This document shows positions 63,944-64,000 of a stretch of DNA of 64,000 bases, piece by piece. The position numbers and the translations under genes were made by a program. Source of the DNA: Brevibacillus parabrevis. Lineage in GTDB: Bacteria; Bacillota; Bacilli; Brevibacillales; Brevibacillaceae. The DNA lies in contig NZ_RHHV01000014.1 of NCBI RefSeq assembly GCF_003710905.1, positions 186,001-250,000 on the forward strand, given 5' to 3'. The notes below the pieces were generated by a model. That model searched no databases. It was not told the DNA's origin and saw nothing but the letters and a program-made list of their open reading frames with translations. How positions within the stretch are numbered: the stretch's first letter is position 1; every line of letters begins with the position of its first letter.

Positions 63944-64000
63944 TGTCCAATTCCTTCCATTGGTAATGAGCGCCTCATCTGGGAATGCTAGTGCAAGAGA

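Noticed and set aside
1..64000. CRISPR arrays, tRNA/rRNA genes, transposases, phage attachment sites
   Set aside because: No regularly spaced repeats, cloverleaf-like genes, rRNA sequence or transposase/integrase motifs were seen while reading through; a dedicated scan would be needed to exclude weak cases.

Overview
The window looks like a chromosomal segment of an endospore-forming Bacillota bacterium, most likely Brevibacillus or a close relative. The pointers are a mid-50s percent GC impression, AGGAGG-type ribosome binding sites with frequent GTG/TTG starts, spore genes (cotJABC), a KinA-like kinase, and long synteny with the Bacillus subtilis yqzE/yqhG-yqhH-gcvT-gcvPA-gcvPB-lipM-mntR-yqhO-yqhP-yqhQ-yqhR-aroQ-yqhT-efp-yqhV region. 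The spoIIIA operon would be expected just beyond the right edge. I saw no rRNA, tRNA, CRISPR array, insertion sequence or prophage.

Layout. 0-5 kb: a truncated MerR-methyltransferase fusion, a tiny membrane peptide, then an ECF sigma factor with two YcdB/YcdC-domain proteins, one secreted and one membrane-anchored and placed where an anti-sigma factor would be. 5-14 kb: a nuclease lipoprotein, a decayed giant sensor kinase next to an intact response regulator with a BTAD domain, a HemAT oxygen sensor, and an MHYT-PAS-GGDEF-EAL protein. 14-20 kb: a catabolic operon (GlpP-like antiterminator, orphan GatC-type permease, FGGY kinase, SDR, class II aldolase, 2-hydroxyacid dehydrogenase) with a CcpA-type cre site at its promoter. 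20-25 kb: TetR, NCS1 permease, DUF917 and HyuA-like proteins. 25-35 kb: cotJABC, several hypothetical genes, ylbF and ylbG, pxpA, and modABC divergent from a regulator with a ligand-binding domain, with a ModE-box-like palindrome between them.

35-64 kb: an M1 peptidase, aroK, small conserved genes, yqhG/yqhH, a tandem glycine riboswitch driving gcvT-gcvPA-gcvPB, a second-type murG, lipM (which supplies octanoyl groups for GcvH lipoylation, so fits with gcv), a D-amino-acid transaminase, an M28-like protein that lacks active-site residues, a PAS-type sporulation-like kinase, a YkvI-like membrane protein, an FMN reductase, then mntR through efp, and finally a DUF441 protein, comB/comA (sulfolactate synthesis) and yqhV.

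The best candidates for undescribed biology are the GatC/FGGY-kinase/aldolase operon controlled by a GlpP-like protein, and the ECF sigma-YcdB/YcdC module. All calls come from reading the sequence; no database search was run.
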